From: Candidatus Chloroploca asiatica
Lineage (GTDB): Bacteria > Chloroflexota > Chloroflexia > Chloroflexales > Chloroflexaceae
NCBI RefSeq assembly: GCF_002532075.1
Contig: NZ_LYXE01000075.1
Location: 1 to 64,000 of the forward strand
Length of the DNA stretch: 64,000 nucleotides
Reading direction: 5' to 3'
How positions within the stretch are numbered: position 1 is the stretch's first letter; the number at the start of each line of letters is the position of its first letter. Below, piece after piece: positions 17,601 to 27,105 of the stretch. The position numbers and the translations under genes were made by a program. Under the pieces are notes generated by a model. The model was not told the DNA's origin. It saw nothing but the letters and a program-made list of their open reading frames with translations, and did not search any database.

Positions 17601-17737
17601 GTATCAAAGGCGAGCGAGCTCTTGCCTGAGCCGCTGACACCAGTCAAGACAACGAGTTGATCACGGGGTAACTCAAGATCAACCGCCTTGAGATTATGCT
17701 CACGGGCACCCTTAATTAGGATCTTATCTCTGGCCAT
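14609..17737 (-). CDS. uvrA: UvrABC excinuclease subunit A
   Basis: 1,042 residues; the DNA damage-recognition ATPase of nucleotide excision repair, acting as a dimer that loads UvrB. The first Walker A is GVSGSGKSS (33-41), followed by the UvrA signature ENPRS-like region [13 protein letters not shown], a zinc-finger CxxC pair (CHQC, CPNC and CPSC), ABC signature [12 protein letters not shown] and Walker [11 protein letters not shown]. The second ABC half has [33 protein letters not shown] and [11 protein letters not shown] low-complexity linker rich in S, R and T sits between the halves. Starts at ATG 17737; its stop lies in a repeat element. It is separated from the upstream MFS gene by 191 bp that carry its own promoter. 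Confidence 0.97.
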   Translation of the reverse strand: MARDKILIKGAREHNLKAVDLELPRDQLVVLTGVSGSGKSSLAFDTLYAEGQRRYVESLSAYARQFLGQMEKPKVDLIEGLSPAIAIEQKSASKNPRSTVGTVTEVHDYLRLLFARVGTQHCHQCGQPVASQSAEQMVNRVLELPPGTRFLLLAPLVSQRKGEYKDIFAEAKAEGFVRVRVDGEIRTLDEEIRLNKKVKHTIEVVVDRLVMPDPEAATPAAAPVGATIGVAQAAAGSDYEAFVTRLTDSIEQALRVGEGSVIVSVQPRSPAPISTDIVQPFPEEWLMSESNTCPNCGISFPELTPQMFSFNSPQGACPSCAGLGTRLEVDPTLLVPNGALSLNQGAVTYWGELRKKTDAWSYKTIVGLSSHYAFSLDTPWDELTERQREVIIFGSGKEKVRFFWASENGSRGEFYRPWEGVAAEIRRRFMQTGSDMARDYYLQYMSEQPCPECEGARLRPESRAVRVAGTTITEVGSKNIHEAHAWVLRIAGLTEVPAPDEPPALLNSTQLQIVDDVLKEIRERLGFLLNVGLHYLSLGRPAPTLSGGEAQRIRLASQIGSGLVGVMYILDEPSIGLHQRDNRKLLDSLLRLRDLGNTLIVVEHDLETMQAADWIVDFGPGAGVKGGEVVVSGPPAVIAAHPDSLTGHYLSGQLEIAIPATRRSPLLTSTIARRLDKTAASLPQRRGKAAQRIAETSPLEGEEAWLSLEGATLNNLRDVSVRFPLGTFIAVTGVSGSGKSSLITETLYPALANRLNKAQLKPGPYAALNGLEHLDKVIDIDQQPIGRTPRSNPATYVKLFDLLRDLFANTAEARLRGYAAGRFSFNVKGGRCETCEGNGEIKIDMQFLADVWVRCNECKGKRYNRETMQVKYKGKSIADVLEMDVQTALEFFDNVPRVRRILQTLHDVGLDYVRLGQPATTLSGGEAQRVKLAKELARVATGRTIYILDEPTTGLHFADVQHLLDVLHRLVDAGNTVIVIEHNLDVIKTADWVIDMGPEGGDGGGYVVATGTPEQVAEVEGSHTGHFLRGVLQLAGHRVAAD

Positions 17738-17769
17738 ACGTGCGTATTCCCACTATTCACGCCAATGCA

Positions 17770-17854
17770 CCAGAAACACGAAGTCGCGACAGGGGATACT
17801 GTCCGATCTTCGTGTTTCTGGGAACTTGCGGGGGCACGGCGGCGCCGTGCCCCC
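17770..17854. repeat. Two hairpins between the MFS gene and uvrA
   Basis: CCAGAAACACGAAG (17770-17783) is repeated inverted at 17808-17821 (14 bp perfect). Next to it is a very GC-rich perfect hairpin, 11-bp stem 17830-17840/17844-17854 with a GGC loop. They lie in the predicted untranslated leader of uvrA on the minus strand. There is no T-run after either stem, so a simple intrinsic terminator is not supported. Confidence 0.6.
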
Positions 17855-17895
17855 ACCCATCATGTTCCTATCGTTTTTCGGAACAGCCGTGCTAC

Positions 17896-17924
17896 AGTAT
17901 ACCACACCTCACGGGGCGAAACAA
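17896..17924 (-). promoter_or_regulatory. Predicted sigma-A promoter of uvrA
   Basis: TTGTTT (17919-17924), 17-nt spacer, TATACT (17896-17901) with the extended -10 TGG just upstream. It lies 160 bp before the uvrA ATG and just after the MFS stop. No LexA-type box was recognised by eye. Confidence 0.6.
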
Positions 17925-17928
17925 TCGG

Positions 17929-19218
17929 TCAATCGCCCGACATTTCCGCCTCGACGCGCAGCGGGGCAGGCGCCTTCTGTGGCGCAGGCACACCAACCAG
18001 TTGTGGGCGAAGCACCAGGGTCAGCACGATGGCGGCGCTACCAATCAAGACCGAGCCAGTGAGATACGGTGCCAGCGGCCCAACGGTGTCGAAGAGAAAG
18101 CCAGCCATAAGCGGGCCGACGATCATCGTCAAACTATTCATTGCCTGCGTGCCACCGAGCACACTGCCCTGCTCCTGAGCCGAAACACTGCGCGAAATCA
18201 GGCTCGTCAGGCTCGGCGTAGCCATCCCACTGCCAATCGAGAGCAGCGCCAGCGTCGGGTAGAGCATCCAGGCGACCGGCACAAACGCAATGCCTACAAA
18301 CGCCACCGTCATCAGCGCCAGACCAGTTACGGCCAGACGAGCCTCACCAAACATCGGCACGAGCTTGCGAATGAGGAAGCCTTGCATAATCACCGCCATC
18401 AAACCGATGAAGGCGAAGAGAAAGGCGATCTGCATCGGGCCGAACCCAAAACGGCTTTCGGTAAAGACCGCGAAGTTGCTCTGGAGACCAGCAAAGGCCA
18501 GGTTGAGCAGCAGAATGCCCATCAAGAGCGGACGGATGCTCTCACGTCCGACAACCGCCGAAAGACGACGGAGCGGATTGAGGCTGCCCATCTTTTCCGT
18601 GCGACGCTCGACTGGCAGCGACTCGGGCAGTGTAAAGTAACCGAAGATGACACTGGCGAAGATCAGGGTTGCCGAAGCAAAGGCCGGCGCACTCAGGCTA
18701 ATCGTGCTGAGCAGGCCGCCAATGGCCGGGCCGAGCATAAAGCCCAGGCCGAAGGCTGCCCCGATAAGGCCCATCCCACGCGCCCGTGTCTCGGGAGTTG
18801 TAATATCGGCGATGTAGGCCTGAGCCGTGCTGATGCTACCGCCGGTAATGCCTGCCGCAATGCGCGACACAAAGAGCACCGCCAGCACTGCCGTCGCACC
18901 GAGTGGCTCGAAGCGGTCAGCCAGGCCAAAGAGCACATACGAGAAACCAGCACCGGTCAGGCTCAAGAGCAGCACCGGGCGACGCCCAAACCGATCCGAG
19001 AGACCACCGAGGATCGGCGCAAAGAGAAACTGAAAGAGCGAATAGGAAGCCGTCAACGCCCCGACGACCAGCGCATAGTTCGCGGCCATCCAGGCGGGGC
19101 TATTTGTCTCGATCATTTTCACATAGAAGGGCAAAAGTGGCAGCACAATGCCAACGCCCAGTAAGTCAATAAAAATGGTGAGAAAGATAAAAATTAAGGG
19201 TGAACGCGAGTTTTTCAC
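17929..19218 (-). CDS. MFS drug-efflux transporter (DHA1, TetA-like)
   Basis: About 429 residues from GTG 19218, chosen because GAGGAAAAC lies 7-8 nt upstream and the first residues (KNSRSPLIFIFLTIFIDLLG) match the family N-terminus. In-frame codons further upstream read through promoter and repeat DNA. About 12 hydrophobic segments are visible. The motif-A region GGLSDRFGRRPVLLLSL follows TM2, and IFIDLLGVGIVLPLLPFYV in TM1 is typical of the TetA/multidrug H+ antiporter group. It is expected to export a drug or other small molecule through the inner membrane by proton exchange; the substrate cannot be told. It stands alone with its own strong promoter. Confidence 0.85.
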   Translation of the reverse strand: MKNSRSPLIFIFLTIFIDLLGVGIVLPLLPFYVKMIETNSPAWMAANYALVVGALTASYSLFQFLFAPILGGLSDRFGRRPVLLLSLTGAGFSYVLFGLADRFEPLGATAVLAVLFVSRIAAGITGGSISTAQAYIADITTPETRARGMGLIGAAFGLGFMLGPAIGGLLSTISLSAPAFASATLIFASVIFGYFTLPESLPVERRTEKMGSLNPLRRLSAVVGRESIRPLLMGILLLNLAFAGLQSNFAVFTESRFGFGPMQIAFLFAFIGLMAVIMQGFLIRKLVPMFGEARLAVTGLALMTVAFVGIAFVPVAWMLYPTLALLSIGSGMATPSLTSLISRSVSAQEQGSVLGGTQAMNSLTMIVGPLMAGFLFDTVGPLAPYLTGSVLIGSAAIVLTLVLRPQLVGVPAPQKAPAPLRVEAEMSGD

Positions 19219-19263
19219 GATAGTTTTCCTCAAAAGCTTTGCGGCCTGAAATGTCCCACGCAC

Positions 19264-19292
19264 AATATAGCACAATGCACGAACTCTGTCAA
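19264..19292 (-). promoter_or_regulatory. Strong predicted sigma-A promoter of the MFS transporter gene
   Basis: Perfect TTGACA (19287-19292), 17-nt spacer, TATATT (19264-19269) with extended -10 TGC. It is about 46 nt upstream of GTG 19218, which supports that start. Confidence 0.75.
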
Positions 19293-19347
19293 CCCTTTGC
19301 ACAGGTTTTGTTAGGGCGATTGCATCTTCCGTGCATGCACCCCGCCA

Positions 19348-19411
19348 GGGCACCCGCAAGGGGTGCCCGTACACCGGGCCCGGCCCACGGCCCCGTAGGG
19401 GCACCCCTTGC
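19348..19411. repeat. GC-rich alternative hairpins upstream of the diguanylate cyclase gene
   Basis: GGGCACCC (19348-19355) pairs with GGGTGCCC (19361-19368). Alternatively GCAAGGGGTGCCC (19356-19368) pairs with GGGCACCCCTTGC (19399-19411). The two stems are mutually exclusive. The rest of the 19219-19520 gap holds the MFS promoter and leader; nothing else was recognised there. Confidence 0.55.
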
Positions 19412-19613
19412 GGGGGCCCCGTTGTTGGCGGGCCGCCCGCGCTGCCAGGCGAAGAATGATTGGAGATACTATCGCCCCCAAACGAATCCCTCCTGGTGAG
19501 CGCGTTTATATGAGCGAGTTATGTTGCAACGACTCGATAAGCCGCATCAGGTGTTGCAACCGCATATCCCCTGGCGCACAGGCAAAAGATCAAGCTCGAT
19601 AAGGCAACCATCC

Positions 19614-21506
19614 GTGAAGACACTCCATCATTCAGATCCCCCGAAAGATAAGGGGAGCAACTGGCCTGTGTTCGTTGCGGTAGGCCTGGTGAGCTTGCTC
19701 ATCATAGGTGGCTTGCTCTTCTGGCAACCTGGCGTCAAGTCCACACGCGATGATCCACCTATTGCACCAGATGTCGCAACCATCAAGGTCGAGCTTTCCC
19801 CAACCGAACGGGCCTACCTCGATGCGCTTGGACCAATCACCGTTGCGCCTGATCCTGACTGGATTCCGTATGAGCGCATTGATGAGCAAGGCAAATTCGT
19901 CGGCATTGCCGCTGACATGTTTGACCTATTGGCCGAGCGGCTCGACGTCGAGTTTGCCTATGTGATCACCCGCGATTGGGATCAAGCGATTGAACTCTCG
20001 AAGGCCGGTGAGGTCTCGATCCTCCCCTTTCTTAACCAGACGCCCGCCCGCGAAGCATGGCTCATCTTTACCGAGCCATTGCTGATTGACCCCAATGTCT
20101 TTATCACTCGCGAAGAGCATCCTTTTATTTTTGATGCAACGCAGCTCAGCGATACTACGCTTGTGTTGCCCAGCGGCACGTCGGTGGAAGAACGGGTCCG
20201 GCGCGATTTTCCAAATCTGATGGTAGTCACCGTGCCGAGTGAAAACGCGGTCTTCCAAGCCGTCTCGAATCGTCAAGCCGATCTGACGCTCCGTTCGTTG
20301 ACCATCGCAGCCTATACGATCCGCAAAGAGGGTCTCTTCAATCTGAAGATCGCAGGGCAAGCACCCGAAAGTTATGTCAACCGCTTGCGCATCGGGGTAC
20401 TGAAAGATGAGCGCATGCTGCGTGATATTCTGGACAAGGGCATTGCAACGATCACGCCCCGCGAACGCGAAGCCATCATTAACCGGCATGTCAATATCAC
20501 GATTGTGCAGCCCTTCGATTATGGCCTCTTGTTACGTATAGCGGGAATTCTGGCGGTATTGGCGGGAATCTGGTTCTACTGGAGCATGCGGATCAGAACG
20601 ATCAACGCCTCGCTCCGTGAGAGCGAGCGCAGCAAAGCGCTCTTGATTGCCAACTTGCCCGGGGTGGCCTATCGCTGCCGCTTTGATCACAACTGGACGA
20701 TGGAATTTGTCTCGGAGGGATGTTTGAAGCTAACCGGCTATCCGAGCGAAGCCCTGCTCTACAATCGGAAGGTCGCATACAACGATCTGATCAATCCCGA
20801 AGACCGTGCATGGATCTGGGAACGATGGCAAGCGGCAAGTGAGCAGCGCACATCAGTGCAACTCGAATATCGGCTCATCACGGCGGATCAGCGTGAAAAG
20901 TGGATCTTTGAGCAAGGGGCTTTTGTCTACGACGATGCGGGCCAGATCCAGGCCATTGAAGGACTGTTGATCGACATCACCGACCGCAAACAGGCTGAAG
21001 AAGAGGTCTATCGGGTCTCGATCCACGATGATCTGACCGGAATTTATAATCGTCGCTACATCTTTGACCGGCTCCAGACCCTGATGAAAGAGTATGAGCG
21101 GAATTGTCGTGACTTTGCCGTTGTGCTAATTGATCTCGATTTTTTCAAAACGGTCAACGACACGTACGGACACCAGGGCGGCGACTTCGTTCTCCAACAA
21201 TTTGCGCAACTCCTGAGCAGCAGTTGTCGGCCCTACGATCTCGTTGGCCGCTATGGTGGCGAAGAGTTCATCGTCATTGCGCTGAATCTCGATCACGAAG
21301 CGATGGGATGCCTGATGAAGCGTGTGCGTGAACGGCTCGACGAACACACGTTCGTCTTTGAAGGGCAGCGCATCACCGTCACCTTCAGTGCCGGCATCGC
21401 GGCAAGCAGCGAAGCCGGCGTCGGCTTCAGCATCGAAACACTGATTAGCCAGGCCGACAAACGACTCTACGACGCAAAAGAGTTAGGGCGCGACCGGATT
21501 ATTTGA
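19614..21506 (+). CDS. Membrane diguanylate cyclase with SBP_bac_3 sensor, PAS and GGDEF domains
   Basis: About 630 residues. A short N-terminus and TM helix (WPVFVAVGLVSLLIIGGLLF) are followed by a periplasmic solute-binding protein family 3 domain (about 45-280, opening TVAPDPDWIPYERIDEQG). A second TM helix (LLLRIAGILAVLAGIWFYW), a PAS domain and a C-terminal GGDEF domain come next. The active motif is RYGGEEF and the inhibitory I-site RPYD sits five residues before it, so an active, product-inhibited cyclase making c-di-GMP is expected. The periplasmic domain probably senses an amino acid-like ligand. The start is uncertain: GTG 19614 is preferred over ATG 19521 because the extra 31 residues look non-coding. 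Confidence 0.88.
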   Translation: MKTLHHSDPPKDKGSNWPVFVAVGLVSLLIIGGLLFWQPGVKSTRDDPPIAPDVATIKVELSPTERAYLDALGPITVAPDPDWIPYERIDEQGKFVGIAADMFDLLAERLDVEFAYVITRDWDQAIELSKAGEVSILPFLNQTPAREAWLIFTEPLLIDPNVFITREEHPFIFDATQLSDTTLVLPSGTSVEERVRRDFPNLMVVTVPSENAVFQAVSNRQADLTLRSLTIAAYTIRKEGLFNLKIAGQAPESYVNRLRIGVLKDERMLRDILDKGIATITPREREAIINRHVNITIVQPFDYGLLLRIAGILAVLAGIWFYWSMRIRTINASLRESERSKALLIANLPGVAYRCRFDHNWTMEFVSEGCLKLTGYPSEALLYNRKVAYNDLINPEDRAWIWERWQAASEQRTSVQLEYRLITADQREKWIFEQGAFVYDDAGQIQAIEGLLIDITDRKQAEEEVYRVSIHDDLTGIYNRRYIFDRLQTLMKEYERNCRDFAVVLIDLDFFKTVNDTYGHQGGDFVLQQFAQLLSSSCRPYDLVGRYGGEEFIVIALNLDHEAMGCLMKRVRERLDEHTFVFEGQRITVTFSAGIAASSEAGVGFSIETLISQADKRLYDAKELGRDRII

Positions 21507-21581
21507 GTTCGTGAGCCTAGTGCGACAAGATTGTATAGTATAATTAGCCTAACGTATCTCTACACTCAGGCAAAAAAAGAC

Positions 21582-22301
21582 ATGCTTTTCAGTATCACCG
21601 AAGCAAAAAACATAGCACTACAGTACAGTGATAATCAAGGAGACGAAGCAGGTCTTGCCGACGCCTTTGCTCAGATATGCAGCTTTTTGCATGATCATCC
21701 AGAGAGTCTCTCTTGGCCTCGACGAGCGACGCGCCCTGTTGAATTCGATGCCGCGGTGTTACAGCAATTAGCAGGAAAATATTTTGACGGCTATCGCAAA
21801 TCAGATTTCCCCGCTACCCCTGGTACCATTCCAGATAGTGCTGTGAGTCTGGTGATGATGGAAGTCTTTGGTTATGCAGAGACTGACATCGAACGTATCA
21901 AGCTAGAACATCAAAGAGCCATGAGTGCCGAAAATTGTGTCGGAGCGCTGCTTGAACGATATATCGACTCGGTTCTTAGACCGCACGGCTGGTGCTGGTG
22001 CTGTGGGAGCTTTGTCAAAGCAGTAGATTTCATTCAGCGTGATAGTGATGGCAACTGGCTTGTTTTGCAAATCAAAAACAGGGATAATTCAGAAAACTCC
22101 TCAAGCAGTGCGATCAGAAAAGGTACGTCAATTCAAAAGTGGTTCCGCACATATTCCCGTAAGAGTGCAACAAACTGGGACAACCTTCCTCCCCTTATGC
22201 AAGGCTATGATCTCAGTGAAGAAGGCTTTATCAGGTATGCTCGTGCGTACCTGCGTACAGCAAAACAAAAGTTACAATCAGAAGGGCGCGTGCCAGGCTA
22301 A
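21582..22301 (+). CDS. Type II restriction endonuclease, SinI-like
   Basis: 239 residues from ATG 21582; TTG 21531 is in frame but less likely. The candidate catalytic core is [21 protein letters not shown] followed by [14 protein letters not shown], a PD-(D/E)xK-like arrangement (D...QIK) that I recall from the SinI family (GGWCC cutters). The assignment to SinI is from memory of that motif and not verified. It faces an m5C methyltransferase gene and overlaps it by 4 bp at the 3' ends, as expected for a restriction-modification pair. Base composition is more AT-rich than the neighbours, a sign of transfer. A TATAAT-like box at 21539-21544 lies upstream. Confidence 0.72.
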   Translation: MLFSITEAKNIALQYSDNQGDEAGLADAFAQICSFLHDHPESLSWPRRATRPVEFDAAVLQQLAGKYFDGYRKSDFPATPGTIPDSAVSLVMMEVFGYAETDIERIKLEHQRAMSAENCVGALLERYIDSVLRPHGWCWCCGSFVKAVDFIQRDSDGNWLVLQIKNRDNSENSSSSAIRKGTSIQKWFRTYSRKSATNWDNLPPLMQGYDLSEEGFIRYARAYLRTAKQKLQSEGRVPG

Positions 22302-23530
22302 AAGAGCGCCTGTTGTTCAACGCGCCCTCTTTGCATGCGCTCAAATTGCTGTATCCAGAGCGCGTCATTCGTGTTGCGATAGCGTGAATAGTTGAATGAC
22401 GCAGGCTCCTGATACGGTTCGCCTCGCAAGAGGCTGATCACCAGGCGCCCGATCGCCAATCCAAGACTGCTTGGCACAGCGTTGCCTATTTGCCGGTATT
22501 GCTCAAGCAGTGGGCCAGCAACCTGCCAATCGTCGGGGAATTCTTGCAGCCGTTTGTATTCTTCGATCGAGAGCGGGCGGTCTTCTTCAGGATGCGCAAG
22601 ATCGGTTGCCGGCATCGCCGGATGCGTCACGAGGGTCGGGGCAGGCTTGTCCCATGCGATGCGCCGTAAAAATCCGGTTTTGCCACCGCCTGCAAAAAAG
22701 GCCTTGCCAAGCGCTTCGCGTTGCAAATCCTCAGGCAATGCACGCCAGTTTTGCCCTTCCTTGAGCATACGATAATAGATAAGACGTTTCTCAGGAAAAT
22801 CAATATGATGGTGCTCAGCAAGATCCGCCGTCGCTTCACGAAATGTGCGCCAGGGGGGTAAGCCCATCGCATTGCTTTGCGCATGAGTCGGTTGTAGGTA
22901 GGGTGGCCGTTTGCCATCGCGACTACAGACGATGACAACCCGTTCTCGTATCTGCGGTGTGCCAAAATGAGCCGCATTGTACAGGGTAAATGAGTAGGCG
23001 TAGCCAGCTTTTTTGATCGTGTCTAGCACAAAGTAGAGCGCGCCGCCAGGCAGTTCATCCAGGGCTAAATCAGGATAGGCTGGACCGCGCAAGGTGTGCG
23101 GTCGGTGCTTCATCGGGCTTGAAAGCAAACCACGAACATTCTCGATGATAAAGTATTTCGGCTTGAGTGTTAAGACTAGATCTACATAGGTAAGAAAAAC
23201 ATTGCCTCGCTGATCATGAAACCCGTTGCGTTTCCCGGCTGTGCTGAACGCTTGACAGGGTGGCCCGCCTACGATGAGATCGATGTCGTCACTGCCCGTC
23301 AAACCGGCAGCTTGCAGGATCTGCGCAGCCGAATAGCCCGTAATATCGCCAATCAGGGGAATGTCTGGCTTGTTCAGGCTAATCGTCTCACGACAATACC
23401 TGTCAATTTCACATGCTAGTTTGATGTCAAATCCAGCCCGTTCAAGCCCAAGGTCAAGCCCCATCGCGCCAGAAAAGAAGCTGAGCGCAACAGGCTTGTT
23501 GCTTTCGTCGATCTGCTCTGTTCCCTGCAA
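22298..23530 (-). CDS. DNA (cytosine-5-)-methyltransferase, type II modification enzyme
   Basis: About 410 residues. Motif I is [20 protein letters not shown], motif IV with the catalytic cysteine is [14 protein letters not shown], motif VI is ENVRGLL, motif VIII is QIRERVVIV and motif X is YRQIGNAVP. It transfers a methyl group from S-adenosylmethionine to cytosine C5 and should protect the host against the convergent endonuclease. TTG 23530 is chosen because GAGGGGGCAAGG precedes it; TTG 23560 is a longer in-frame choice. No C (controller) protein gene was found beside the pair. Confidence 0.92.
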   Translation of the reverse strand: MQGTEQIDESNKPVALSFFSGAMGLDLGLERAGFDIKLACEIDRYCRETISLNKPDIPLIGDITGYSAAQILQAAGLTGSDDIDLIVGGPPCQAFSTAGKRNGFHDQRGNVFLTYVDLVLTLKPKYFIIENVRGLLSSPMKHRPHTLRGPAYPDLALDELPGGALYFVLDTIKKAGYAYSFTLYNAAHFGTPQIRERVVIVCSRDGKRPPYLQPTHAQSNAMGLPPWRTFREATADLAEHHHIDFPEKRLIYYRMLKEGQNWRALPEDLQREALGKAFFAGGGKTGFLRRIAWDKPAPTLVTHPAMPATDLAHPEEDRPLSIEEYKRLQEFPDDWQVAGPLLEQYRQIGNAVPSSLGLAIGRLVISLLRGEPYQEPASFNYSRYRNTNDALWIQQFERMQRGRVEQQALF

Positions 23531-23636
23531 TGCCTTGCCCCCTCGTCCAGTGCCAGCCAACCTGTTCGGGCATCAACGCAACGCCGACCTCGTCCAGATG
23601 CGCCAGATGTACTGCGCCCAATCTGCAATCTAAAAT

Positions 23637-25505
23637 CTAAAACCCAACTTCTTCCAACGCCGCACTAACCTCCGGCCAGAGCACCCGATGATCGGCGACG
23701 TTCTGGTTCCGGTCGGTGCGTACTTCGATCAGGTGCAACCCTCGCCCGCTGATGCCAGCGCTCACGGCGGTGTGAAAGCCCGCCCAGTCGTTGGCAAGCG
23801 TGTACCGCGCACCGTAGATCTCGGCCAATGGGGCAAAGTTGAGCCCGTGTGGGGTGCCAAAGAGCAACTCGAAGCGGTCAGTCTCACTCGTCTGGGGCAG
23901 GAAGGAGAAGATGCCGCCCCCGTCGTTGTTGATCAGAATGATCGTCGCATCAAGTTGGTGCAGTTTCGCCGCCAGCAAGCCGTTGGCGTCGTGGTAGAGC
24001 GAGATGTCGCCCAGCACCAGCACAAGCGGCTTCGCCCCCGCCGCCGCGATACCAAGCGCCGTCGAGACCAGGCCGTCAATGCCGTTGGCCCCGCGGTTGC
24101 CCAGGATCGTGATCTCACGCTCGACAGCAGGAAAAAAGGTGTCGCAGTCGCGAACCGGCATCGAGTTGCCGACAAAGAGCGTCGATCCATCCGGCAACAG
24201 TTCGGCCAGCGCCGCAAAGATGCCAGGCTCGTTGATGACGGTGCGTTGCCGCAGCGCCTCCCCAAGCACACGCTGCGTCACGGCCTCGGCGCTGCGCCAC
24301 GCCGCCGCCCAAGGCTTCGTCACCGCCGCATCGGTCTCCTCGTGGCCCAGCAGATCAGTGAGCGCCTGGCACAGCGTGACACTGTCGCACGCCAGATGCG
24401 TCGCCGCCAGACTCGTCGGTTCACGCCAACCGGCCCCTTCATCAAGCACGATCTGGTGCGCCGTTGCATGGCGCTGCAAAAATTGAAGCACCGGCTTGGC
24501 CGTGGGCATCGCGCCAAAACGCAGCACGAGCTCAGGCGCAAAACGCGCCGCAAACGCTTCGTCACGCACAAACGCATCATACCCCGCCAGCACCATCGTC
24601 CGGTCGTGCGGCCCACACCGCACCCCCGAAAGCGGATCGGCGAGCACCGGATAGCCCAGACGCGCCGCCAGGCGTGTCACCACCGGCGCAAGCCCGGGCG
24701 CACACTCGGGGCCACAGATGATCAAGCCCCGCTCGGTCGTCGCCAACCGTGACGCCAGCGTCTTCAAGGTCGCCTCGTCAAGCTGACGCGCACCAACACG
24801 AGCCTGCACCGTCGCCTGCCGGGATGGCTGCTCAGCCAACACAGCCGCATCTTCGGGGAAAAACCGGGGAGGCAAAAAGGCAGGCGGCGCAGGCACCAGG
24901 GGCGCCCCAGAGCCCGTTGCTTGCCGCGCAAACAGATCCGCGAGCAGTTCCCGCTCAGGCACCAGTGGCTCACGAAATGGCAGATTCAGATGCACTGGCC
25001 CCGCCGGAGCACCCAGGCTGATGGCGATGCTCCGGGCGACGGTACTCTGGAGGTACCGCAGCAACCCCGGGCGCGCATCAGGCGTCGGCAGATCAGTCGC
25101 CCAGCGTGCGCGCGAACCAAAGAGACGCACCTGATCGATCGTCTGCGGCGCGCCATTATCGCGCAGTTCGGGGGGACGGTCGGCGGTCAACAGGATCAAC
25201 GGCACCCGGGCAAGGTCAGCCTCGGCGACCGCCGGCAAAAAATTAGCCGCCGCCGTGCCCGACGTACAGAGCAGCGCCGCAGGCTGACCGCGCTGACGGG
25301 CCAGGCCCAGCGCAAAAAAGCCCGCCGAACGCTCATCGAGGTGCATCCAGATCTGCGCCTGCGGATGGCGCGCCGCTGCCAGCGCCAGCGGCGTACTCCG
25401 CGACCCTGGGCAAATGACGATATCACGGACGCCGCCAGCGATCAACTCGTCAATCAACGTCCCCACCCAGAGGGTCAGGGCACGAATGTGGTCATGTGTT
25501 GTCAT
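23637..25505 (-). CDS. menD: 2-succinyl-5-enolpyruvyl-6-hydroxy-3-cyclohexene-1-carboxylate synthase
   Basis: 622 residues. A thiamine-diphosphate enzyme that joins isochorismate and 2-oxoglutarate in menaquinone synthesis. Characteristic MenD segments are visible: GGVRDIVICPGSRSTPLALA near the N-terminus, HLDERSAGFFALGLAR, TSGTAAANFLPAVAEA, LTADRPPELRDNGAPQTIDQ and, in the TPP domain, GNRGANGIDGLVST and INNDGGGIFSFLPQ. ATG 25505 overlaps the stop of the upstream gene by 4 bp (ATGA), so the two are co-translated. Chloroflexales rely on menaquinone as respiratory and photosynthetic quinone. The remaining men genes are not in the window. Confidence 0.96.
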   Translation of the reverse strand: MTTHDHIRALTLWVGTLIDELIAGGVRDIVICPGSRSTPLALAAARHPQAQIWMHLDERSAGFFALGLARQRGQPAALLCTSGTAAANFLPAVAEADLARVPLILLTADRPPELRDNGAPQTIDQVRLFGSRARWATDLPTPDARPGLLRYLQSTVARSIAISLGAPAGPVHLNLPFREPLVPERELLADLFARQATGSGAPLVPAPPAFLPPRFFPEDAAVLAEQPSRQATVQARVGARQLDEATLKTLASRLATTERGLIICGPECAPGLAPVVTRLAARLGYPVLADPLSGVRCGPHDRTMVLAGYDAFVRDEAFAARFAPELVLRFGAMPTAKPVLQFLQRHATAHQIVLDEGAGWREPTSLAATHLACDSVTLCQALTDLLGHEETDAAVTKPWAAAWRSAEAVTQRVLGEALRQRTVINEPGIFAALAELLPDGSTLFVGNSMPVRDCDTFFPAVEREITILGNRGANGIDGLVSTALGIAAAGAKPLVLVLGDISLYHDANGLLAAKLHQLDATIILINNDGGGIFSFLPQTSETDRFELLFGTPHGLNFAPLAEIYGARYTLANDWAGFHTAVSAGISGRGLHLIEVRTDRNQNVADHRVLWPEVSAALEEVGF

Positions 25506-26917
25506 ACGTTTCCTGCCCCCAGCGCCCCGAGCATCGCACGCAACTTGATCACGGTCTCTTGCTCTTCGCGAGCAGGATCAGAATCGGCCACAATGCCCGC
25601 CCCAGCAAAGAGGCGAGCGGTATACTTGCCCACCAGCGCCGAGCGAATCGCTACCGCAAACTCACCCTGGCCGCGTGCATCAATCCAGCCAACCGGGGCA
25701 CCATACCAACCCCGGTCGAGCTGTTCACGTTCACGAATCCAGGCCAGGGCCGTTTCGCGAGGCTGCCCACCGAGGGCCGGCGTCGGATGCAAGCGTTCGA
25801 CCAGATCAAGCACCCCCACCTGATCGATGATCTGCCCAGTCAACGGCGTATAGAGGTGCTGCACATTGCGCACCCGCATCAGTGTTGGCTCATCCGGAGC
25901 CGTGACCTCGGTACAAACCTGTTCGAGGGCAGCGCGCAGCATCCGCGTCACGACCGCGTGCTCGCCACGATCTTTGGCACTCGCCAACAGCGCCTGGCCC
26001 AGCGCTGCGTCTTCTTCGGGGGTCGCCCCGCGCTTCATCGAACCAGCCAGCGAACTGGCGAGCACCGTACGCCCCTCCAGACTCACCAGGCGTTCGGGCG
26101 AGGCCCCCAGAAAGGTCTGACCGCCACGGGCCACCGCAAAAATAAAGGTCTCGGGATAATCACGCCGAAGCGCAGCAAGCGTCGCGGCCGGATCAAAAGG
26201 ATTGGCGGTATGGGCAAGCACCTCACGGGCGAGCACCACCTTTTCGAGCTTGCCCGCACGCAGATCGGCCACAGCGTCAGCGACCATCGCTTGCCACGCC
26301 CCCGCAGGCAACGCATCACGCAGCGTCACCGCCTCACCGATGCGGGGCGCACGCCAGGCACGCCCGAGCAGATCACGCAAGCGCCGTGCCGCCGAAAGAT
26401 GCAGGTTGATCGACGATGTCGAAGGCCCAACCAGGCCATTCACCGTCAGACTTGCCCGGTTGCCATCAGTGGCAAGAATTAAACGAGGGAGCAGCAGCAA
26501 GCCATCGGGATAGCCATCCCACCCACCATCGTTCGGACACAGCGGATCAAAGGTAAACCCTGCCGCCGCCATCGGCCCACTGAAGGGCAGAGCAGGATCA
26601 GCATCAATCGCCGCCGTCGCGATCAAATCACGCCATGCCTCAGCCGCCTGCGCAAAACGGCCAGGCCCACTGGCAGCAAAACTCCAGGCTGCCCCAAGCC
26701 CCGCCACCGCCAGGCCACGGGACGGCACACTCCAGAAGAGGCGATTATGGGTCACCCCGATGCCACGGGCAAAGAGCGCCAGCGGATCGCGCACCTTCAC
26801 TTCAGCCGTCACACTCACCAACACTGGACGACCGAGGCGTCGCGCACGTCGCCGCGCAAGCTCAGCCTGCTCTTCCATGCTGGGCACCTTACGCAGCGCC
26901 GTTGTCGCAACACTCAT
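25502..26917 (-). CDS. menF: Isochorismate synthase
   Basis: About 471 residues; converts chorismate to isochorismate, the entry step of menaquinone synthesis. The chorismate-binding domain fills the C-terminal half, with VVLAREVLAHT, FLGASPERLVSL, ASSLAGSMKRG, VRNVQHLYTPLTG, LHPTPALGGQPRE and the glycine-rich LFAGAGIVADSDPAREEQET. The N-terminal third is variable as in MenF/DhbC/EntC proteins. ATG 26917 is preferred; ATG 26926 and TTG 26950 are also in frame. It overlaps menD by ATGA. EntC-type siderophore function is not supported because menD follows directly. Confidence 0.93.
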   Translation of the reverse strand: MSVATTALRKVPSMEEQAELARRRARRLGRPVLVSVTAEVKVRDPLALFARGIGVTHNRLFWSVPSRGLAVAGLGAAWSFAASGPGRFAQAAEAWRDLIATAAIDADPALPFSGPMAAAGFTFDPLCPNDGGWDGYPDGLLLLPRLILATDGNRASLTVNGLVGPSTSSINLHLSAARRLRDLLGRAWRAPRIGEAVTLRDALPAGAWQAMVADAVADLRAGKLEKVVLAREVLAHTANPFDPAATLAALRRDYPETFIFAVARGGQTFLGASPERLVSLEGRTVLASSLAGSMKRGATPEEDAALGQALLASAKDRGEHAVVTRMLRAALEQVCTEVTAPDEPTLMRVRNVQHLYTPLTGQIIDQVGVLDLVERLHPTPALGGQPRETALAWIREREQLDRGWYGAPVGWIDARGQGEFAVAIRSALVGKYTARLFAGAGIVADSDPAREEQETVIKLRAMLGALGAGNV

Positions 26918-27046
26918 CCCAAGCATAAGCACAACCACATTTCTGCACAACCGACAAAAAAAGGTAGCGATTGCTACCCTTCTTCATTATACCAAATTCC
27001 ACCTTGCAGACGGACATTGCCATTCGAAACCTGCGGCCCCAAGAAT

Positions 27047-27105
27047 CTGGCTTGTGCTGGCGAAAACGGCCAGTTTGACTGGCCGTTTTCGCCAGCACAA
27101 GCCAG
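27047..27105. repeat. Perfect 28-bp hairpin with 3-nt loop upstream of menF
   Basis: CTGGCTTGTGCTGGCGAAAA...CCAGT (27047-27074) is exactly inverted at 27078-27105 around a TTG loop. Read on the plus strand it is followed by GTTTTTTAT (27106-27114), which is terminator-like. Both flanking genes, however, run on the minus strand, where no T-run follows. It lies between the PucR-type gene and menF. Confidence 0.75.

Noticed and set aside
19219-19404. N-terminal extension of the MFS protein
   Set aside because: It would translate through a perfect TTGACA/TATATT promoter and GC-rich hairpins; GTG 19218 has a ribosome-binding site and a family-like start.
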